A stretch of 14,453 bases of DNA. Origin: Phycisphaerae bacterium (GTDB lineage Bacteria; Planctomycetota; Phycisphaerae; UBA1845; PWPN01). The DNA lies in contig PWPN01000141.1 in NCBI GenBank assembly GCA_003557125.1, positions 1 through 14,453 on the forward strand, written 5' to 3'. The position numbers and the translations under genes are program-made. Positions 10,523 through 14,453 of this stretch are shown in pieces (within the stretch, counting starts at the first letter, position 1; the number at the start of each line of letters is the position of its first letter). The notes beneath the pieces were generated by a model that worked only from the letters and a program-made list of their open reading frames with translations, was not told where the DNA came from and did not search any database.

Positions 10523-11406
10523 AGCCACCTTCCGGGCCCGGCCCATCGCTTGAAGACCGCCAATGCGATCAGCGCCACCATCACCATCAGCAGGGAGATC
10601 GCCAACGCCATCTGAATCCTGCCGATGGAAAGTTCCAGGTAGACCGACGTCGCCAGGACCTCGGTGCGCCGACGCGTCGTGCCGGCGAATACCATCATCG
10701 GGCCGTAGAGGCCCATCGCCTGGGACCACGTGATGACCGCGCCGGCGACGATGCCGCTTCGGATCATCGGAAGCGTCACCCGCCAGAAGACCTGGAAGGG
10801 CGAGCAGCCCAGCGTGCGGGCGACGTTCTCGATGCGCGGGTCGATGGCATCCAGTGAGGCCTTGACCGTCCGGACCGCGTAGGGCGATACCACGAGAAAT
10901 TGCGCAAGCACGATCCCTGCCGCCGTGTAGACGAACCGCGCCCCCGTCGCTTCGATCGCGCGTCCCAACGGCGTCTGAAAGAACACCAGCAGACTCACGC
11001 CCATGACGAGCGGAGGCAGGACGATCGGCACGTCCACGAGTGCATCGAGCAGCGGTCGCCAAGGCACGCGCGCCCGGCTCAGGGCGTAGGCTACGGGAAT
11101 CGCCACCGCCAGCGAGAGCAGCGACGCTATCGTGGCAGTCGTCAGCGACAGGCGAAGCGCGAACAGGATGTCCTCGCTTCGGAAAATCTCTATGAAATTC
11201 GCGGGGTCCAGGTAGGCGGCGTTCGCGCCGAGCAGGATGAGCAGGAAGCCCGTGTAGGCGAACAGCGTCGTCACGGCGCCCATTTCCAGGAAGGTCAGAT
11301 CGGATCGCCCGCGCGATGGACCGCGCTGCGGCGTGCCCGGCAAGAGCGGCGAAGGTTGGGATGGTACGGATCGTTCGTCAGGTAGGGCACGCGGATTTCG
11401 TGTCAT
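10519..11406 (-). CDS. ABC importer permease, molybdate/tungstate-type (ModB/WtpB/CysT-like)
   Basis: This 295-aa inner-membrane subunit has about six TM segments: FAYTGFLLILLGANAA, the FALRLSLTTATIASLLSLAVAI region, VDVPIVLPPLVMGVSLLVFF, AAGIVLAQFLVVSPYAV, IVAGAVITWSQAMGLYGPM and ALAISLLMVMVALIALAV. The cytoplasmic coupling (EAA) loop reads ENVARTLGCSPFQVFWRVTLP. The IVLPPLVMG stretch and the EVLATSVYLELSIG segment match the CysT/ModB/WtpB class. The first about 43 residues are Pro/Arg/Ser-rich and predicted cytoplasmic, unusual for the family; the downstream Met at residue 42 (MGAVTTLF) is an alternative start. ATG 11406 overlaps the binding-protein stop (ATGA), with GGGGGA upstream, which supports the longer form. 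Confidence 0.9.
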   Translation of the reverse strand: MTRNPRALPDERSVPSQPSPLLPGTPQRGPSRGRSDLTFLEMGAVTTLFAYTGFLLILLGANAAYLDPANFIEIFRSEDILFALRLSLTTATIASLLSLAVAIPVAYALSRARVPWRPLLDALVDVPIVLPPLVMGVSLLVFFQTPLGRAIEATGARFVYTAAGIVLAQFLVVSPYAVRTVKASLDAIDPRIENVARTLGCSPFQVFWRVTLPMIRSGIVAGAVITWSQAMGLYGPMMVFAGTTRRRTEVLATSVYLELSIGRIQMALAISLLMVMVALIALAVFKRWAGPGRWL

Positions 11407-12260
11407 GGCCGATCATCCCCCGTCGGCGTGGGAACGGATCGGCTGTAGCCCATCTCCTCGAAGACCGCTCTGCCCCAAGGCGATTCGGCCAGGGCCATGA
11501 ACAGCTCGGCCGCCTCGACATCCCGGGCATGTTCGAGCAGGCATACCGTGACCCGGATCTCCGGAAATTCGATGCCGGGGGATACGATGTCGAGCCGGTC
11601 CCCGTAAAGGGCCGCCACGAAGTTCCATGCCATCCCGACGTCGATGTGGCCTTGGGTCAGCGCGAGCGCGATCTCGTTGTGCCCTCGGGTCTCGATGCGG
11701 ATGTTGCTTCGGACCGCATCCAGCAGGTCTCGTTCCCGCAGCGCATCTTCGATCATGACGCCGGCTGTCGAATACCGCGCATCGGGCAGGCCCAGCTGGA
11801 GTCCGGGACGGGCAAGATCCGCGAGCGATTCGATCCCCTGCGGGTTGCCCGGCGGCACGACGATGGCCGGCGCGAGATGGCCCACAGCCACCGCACGTCG
11901 CAAAAGCCCCTTTTCGTCGACGCGGTCGGCATAGGGGTCGTGGCAGATGTACAGATCGCCCACGTTGCCCAGTTCGATGGCTGACAGCAGCTCGGCCGAC
12001 CCTCCGAAGTTGAAACGCACCGCGATGCCGTGACGATCCTGATATTCGCGGGCGATTCGCTCAGCCACCGGCCTCATCGAGTTGCCGCAGTGGACGACGA
12101 TCTCGCGGTCCGCCTGGATGGCGACGAACGTATCGTCGGTCTTTTCCGAGACTGTCTCCGACGGCGGCGGGGTGGTCGATTTCGGGCGCGAACGCAGACC
12201 GACGATGACGATCAGAATCAGTACCAGCGCGAATCCCGCATAGGGCAGATATTTTTTCAT
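11403..12260 (-). CDS. Second oxyanion-type substrate-binding protein (ModA/WtpA fold), membrane-anchored
   Basis: This 285-aa type-2 periplasmic binding protein has a hydrophobic N-terminal segment (about 5-22) followed by a Pro/Ser/Thr-rich linker (23-50). There is no lipobox, so it is either cleaved or stays anchored by its helix. Ligand-lobe signatures are VVHCGNSMRPVAERI (about 55-69), FGGSAELLSAIELG (85-98) and GDLYICHDP (101-109), which line up with ModA segments for the first two anion-contact loops. It shares CGxxMRP with the protein encoded 4 bp upstream and so is a diverged paralogue. ATGA overlap with the permease makes it the more tightly coupled of the two. Molybdate or tungstate is the first guess for the ligand; it is not proven. 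Confidence 0.85.
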   Translation of the reverse strand: MKKYLPYAGFALVLILIVIVGLRSRPKSTTPPPSETVSEKTDDTFVAIQADREIVVHCGNSMRPVAERIAREYQDRHGIAVRFNFGGSAELLSAIELGNVGDLYICHDPYADRVDEKGLLRRAVAVGHLAPAIVVPPGNPQGIESLADLARPGLQLGLPDARYSTAGVMIEDALRERDLLDAVRSNIRIETRGHNEIALALTQGHIDVGMAWNFVAALYGDRLDIVSPGIEFPEIRVTVCLLEHARDVEAAELFMALAESPWGRAVFEEMGYSRSVPTPTGDDRP

Positions 12261-12264
12261 GCGA

Positions 12265-13062
12265 TCACTTTTCCGATTGATCCCCGGGTACCTCGTAATG
12301 ATGCGCTTCGAAAATGCCGGCAGCTACGGGCGAGGCGAGGAACTCGACGAACTCGCGGGCGGCAGGCTTGACGCCATCATGGTCGACCAGGCCCGCGACG
12401 AGCGGAGCGGTGACATTCTTCTCGGGCGGTATCGTTACGACCTCCGCATTGTCAAGCCGAAGCGCGACTTCGCGCCAGACGATGACAGCGTCCAGGTGGC
12501 CGAGACTGACACCGCCGGCCAACTCCGGGGCCGTCGCGGCTGTGAATACCACATTGGGGACAAGCGCGTCGGCCGACAGCCCGTGGCGTTCGAGCAGTTC
12601 GGGGACGATCCGACCGATCGCGGTCGCGCGTTCGTCGCCCAGTCCCACCCTCAGCTGCGATCGGGTCAGGTCGGCAAGAGTCTCGATGCCGTGCGGGTTG
12701 TCCGCTTGCACCATGATGGCCGGCACGAACAGGGCGATGTGCTTGCTGTCGCCGATGAGCCCTTCGCGGCGAGCCTCCTCGATGTAGTACGTGTCGCCCG
12801 GCAAAAACACGTCCGGCACGTCGGGCGCGAGCTTCAACTGGCTCAGCAGCAGGTTCGACGCTCCGTAGTGGGTCTGCACGCGGTGGCCGGTGCGCCGCTG
12901 AAACGCGCCGATGATCTCATCGATCGGCGGGCGCATGGCCGCTCCACAGAAGAGGACGATTCGAGTGTCGTCGACCCGCCCGGCGCCCGGCATGCGCATC
13001 AACAGAACGATGGCCGTCACCGCGACCAGCAGTGCAGCCGTGATTGCGAATCTCGACATCAT
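12265..13062 (-). CDS. First oxyanion-type substrate-binding protein (ModA/WtpA fold)
   Basis: Read from ATG 13062 this is a 265-aa type-2 periplasmic binding protein. A hydrophobic segment close to the N-terminus (AITAALLVAVTAIVLLM) has no lipobox Cys. It is followed by IVLFCGAAMRPPIDEI, a YGASNLLLSQL loop and DVFLPGDTYYIEEARREGLI, the same order of segments as ModA (beta-strand plus ligand loop, second anion loop, hinge). It heads a four-gene operon with only 4 bp to the next gene. The frame also has ATGs at 13077 and 13059. GGAAG at 13071-13067 sits 4 bases before 13062 and 7 before 13059, while 13077 has no ribosome site, so 13062 or 13059 is preferred. Ligand affinity presumably differs from that of its paralogue. 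Confidence 0.85.
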   Translation of the reverse strand: MMSRFAITAALLVAVTAIVLLMRMPGAGRVDDTRIVLFCGAAMRPPIDEIIGAFQRRTGHRVQTHYGASNLLLSQLKLAPDVPDVFLPGDTYYIEEARREGLIGDSKHIALFVPAIMVQADNPHGIETLADLTRSQLRVGLGDERATAIGRIVPELLERHGLSADALVPNVVFTAATAPELAGGVSLGHLDAVIVWREVALRLDNAEVVTIPPEKNVTAPLVAGLVDHDGVKPAAREFVEFLASPVAAGIFEAHHYEVPGDQSEK

Positions 13063-13066
13063 AGAG

Positions 13067-13071
13067 CTTCC
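13067..13071 (-). promoter_or_regulatory. Ribosome-binding site choosing the first binding-protein start
   Basis: GGAAG on the - strand lies inside the longest reading of this gene, 4 and 7 bases before ATGs at 13062 and 13059. It therefore argues against the outermost ATG at 13077. Confidence 0.5.
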
Positions 13072-13080
13072 GCGCATGCC

Positions 13081-13109
13081 AAAAAAACGCTCACACCGCC
13101 CTAGGGTGC
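13081..13109 (-). terminator. Possible intrinsic terminator between the malectin gene and the importer operon
   Basis: On the - strand GCACC (13109-13105) pairs with GGTGT (13097-13093), including one G-T pair, around a 7-base loop. After GAGCG comes a run of seven T (13087-13081). The T-run is clear. The stem is only 5 bp and set 5 bases away, so strength is uncertain. If real, the importer needs a promoter inside the upstream gene, because none fits in the remaining gap. Confidence 0.3.
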
Positions 13110-13112
13110 AGG

Positions 13113-14453
13113 CTACTGGCCGGTCCGGCTCAGGCGTTCCTCCTCGATGACAGCCTGGATCCCATTGAGTACCGGCGGCAGAGTCGAAGCCGCGTCCGCT
13201 CGCAGTTCGACGACGAGTGCGTCTTTCACCTCGACTGCTGGGATTTCCAGGCTGTAACCGCGGTTCGTTCCGCCGGTCCGGGCAGCCACATCGAGACCAC
13301 TTATCACGGATCGGCCCTGTACCAGGACGTCGAAGATCCGATCACCGGCTTTGGCGCGGGGTTCGGCGAAATGGAGACGCACGGTGTAGGGTTGGGGGTC
13401 GGCGTCTGCGTCCCACGCCAAATCCAGCGAAATCCGGTGCACCCCGGCAACCCCGGACGCAGCCACCCACGACGGTGTATCGCCCGGGTTGTCGGATGCG
13501 GTAGCGATCATGGACGAATGACTCGCGAACCACTCCGCATCCAACGCGTCAAGCGTGACAGGGACATTGGGAGACGGGCCGCCGGTGCTGGGATGGTTCA
13601 TCCAGAGAAGCCCGCTCTCGTCCAAATGGTTGCCGGGCGCACCGAGATTGATGCCCACCCGACGAATGAGTCCGTCGCCGAGTTCGATGGCGTTGGAAGT
13701 CCACATCTCGACGTCGTTCATGTGGATCAGGGCCAGCGAAGTCTGGTTCTGGTACGCGCACGTGCAGGTTCGCGTGTAGTCCGGCGCGCTGAGCACGCCG
13801 TCGGCTGCGATCATGTTATTGGTGCATCCGGATCGGAAACCGCCAAGATTGGCGGTCCCCGCGTCGCGGGCCAGGTCCGCGATGCCGGCTGCCCCCGACC
13901 GGAACGTCAGCAGGTGTTTGCTGGCGTTCTGCGTTCCGCAGCCGTAGGTCCGCGAATAGGTCCAGGGGATCGGCAAGTCGGTCAAGGGATGGATGCGCAT
14001 GTGGTCTTTGCCGGTGAGCAGATCGATGGCCGGTTCGTTCCGGCCGCCGGTGATGATGTTTTCGTGGATCGCCAACGGGCCGGTATGTCGCTCGCGGCGG
14101 TCCCAGAGCACCGTCCCTCCGGGCGGGTCCCAGAGCATCGTTCCGCCGGCACCCCGGTACGCGACGATGCGGTCGCGCGGTTCGTCCTCGGGCGTTCCTC
14201 GCGCCCCGGTCCGACCGGCCTGGATGAGGATGTCGTGCGAGGCGGAGTACCCCAGCCAGGTCCCGAAGACGTCCTCATCGTGTTGCCAGAGTACTTCGCC
14301 CGTGAGGGCGTCCATCGCCAGGAGCGTCGCGGGAGGTGCGCTTTCACCCCGACGTTCGAGCTTGGCCATCGCGTTGGGGGAGAGCCCGTCGATGGCGAAA
14401 ACCACCTTCCGTCCGCTCCGGGCGTTGGCCGACGCGATGATCGCGTTGTGGCG
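13113..14453 (-). CDS. PQQ-type beta-propeller protein with C-terminal malectin-like domain (partial, 5' end missing)
   Basis: The frame is open to the window edge, so this is the last 446 residues of a longer protein; a GTG at 14405 is probably internal. The first part shows PQQ/BamB-like repeat motifs, notably LLAMDALTGEVLWQHDEDVFGTWLGYS and IVAYRGAGGTMLWD. A Cys-rich stretch follows (YGCGTQNASKHLL, GGFRSGCTNNMIAADGVLSAPDYTRTCTCAYQNQ), usual in large planctomycetal propeller proteins. The final about 110 residues (ISLDLAWDADADPQPYTVRLHFAEP...GDRIFDVLVQG) match malectin-like carbohydrate-binding domains. It is probably a periplasmic or surface protein that binds glycans; no enzymatic function can be assigned. 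It is co-oriented with the importer operon, 50 bp upstream of the preferred start, but the possible terminator makes a shared transcript doubtful. Confidence 0.8.
   Translation of the reverse strand, partial: RHNAIIASANARSGRKVVFAIDGLSPNAMAKLERRGESAPPATLLAMDALTGEVLWQHDEDVFGTWLGYSASHDILIQAGRTGARGTPEDEPRDRIVAYRGAGGTMLWDPPGGTVLWDRRERHTGPLAIHENIITGGRNEPAIDLLTGKDHMRIHPLTDLPIPWTYSRTYGCGTQNASKHLLTFRSGAAGIADLARDAGTANLGGFRSGCTNNMIAADGVLSAPDYTRTCTCAYQNQTSLALIHMNDVEMWTSNAIELGDGLIRRVGINLGAPGNHLDESGLLWMNHPSTGGPSPNVPVTLDALDAEWFASHSSMIATASDNPGDTPSWVAASGVAGVHRISLDLAWDADADPQPYTVRLHFAEPRAKAGDRIFDVLVQGRSVISGLDVAARTGGTNRGYSLEIPAVEVKDALVVELRADAASTLPPVLNGIQAVIEEERLSRTGQ
14101..14148 (-). repeat. 27-bp in-frame tandem duplication inside the propeller gene
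   Basis: Bases 14101-14121 and 14128-14148 match at 18 of 21 positions with a 27-bp offset, exactly nine codons. The protein reads GGTMLWDPP followed by GGTVLWDRR. This looks like a recent small duplication in a propeller blade; the substitutions between copies keep the frame and largely the residues. Confidence 0.7.

Noticed and set aside
9359..10615. 418-aa open frame on the + strand opposite the ATPase gene
   Set aside because: It is an antisense shadow: no motifs, and the - strand has complete ABC ATPase motifs.
10523..11062. N-terminal extension of the ATPase frame
   Set aside because: It overlaps the permease gene in another frame and is Arg/Gly/Asp-rich with no domain. The ATGA junction and ribosome site place the start at 10522.
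11403..13062. One binding-protein gene split by a frameshift
   Set aside because: Both frames contain a full set of N-terminal hydrophobic segment, first ligand loop and C-terminal lobe, so they are two complete paralogues.

Overview
The window is GC-rich with tightly packed, strand-consistent genes. It looks like a Planctomycetota or other PVC/FCB-type environmental bacterium. That placement is inference. It rests on a secreted DUF4838 glycosidase-like protein, a beta-propeller protein of the PQQ type fused to a malectin-like domain, and Gram-negative envelope machinery. There is no rRNA, tRNA, transposase, integrase or CRISPR array.

Layout from left to right. (1) Positions 1-81 hold three perfect, abutting copies of a 25-bp repeat plus a fragment, running off the left edge. 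(2) Positions 189-2444 (+) encode a secreted DUF4838 / GH67-N-like protein of 751 aa carrying an inserted EF-hand-type loop. (3) Positions 2485-9310 (-) form a complete four-gene tripartite efflux operon, read in the order TetR/CecR-like repressor, NodT-type outer-membrane lipoprotein, membrane-fusion protein, RND transporter. The genes are joined by 4-bp overlaps or a 9-bp gap. A good sigma70-like promoter lies upstream, with an imperfect dyad on its -10 and start region. (4) Positions 9437-13062 (-) form an oxyanion (molybdate/tungstate-type) ABC importer operon, read as two different substrate-binding proteins, then permease, then ATPase, again with 4-bp overlaps. (5) Positions 13113-14453 (-) hold the 3' part of the propeller-malectin gene; its start lies beyond the right edge.

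How they work together. In the efflux operon the repressor is the first gene, so pump and repressor should be controlled together and be autoregulated. The RND protein, the fusion protein and the lipoprotein channel would form one envelope-spanning exporter. In the importer the two binding proteins share a CGxxMRP ligand-loop signature and appear membrane-anchored rather than lipidated. They would deliver ligand to a single permease/ATPase pair, which suggests two affinities or two ligands. The DUF4838 and malectin proteins point to polysaccharide or glycan handling but are not obviously linked to either transporter.

I see no clearly new defence or mobile system. The points most worth a second look are the tandem double binding-protein arrangement, the edge repeat, the operator structure upstream of the efflux operon, the long surface-loop insertion in the outer-membrane channel, and the EF-hand loop in the DUF4838 protein.
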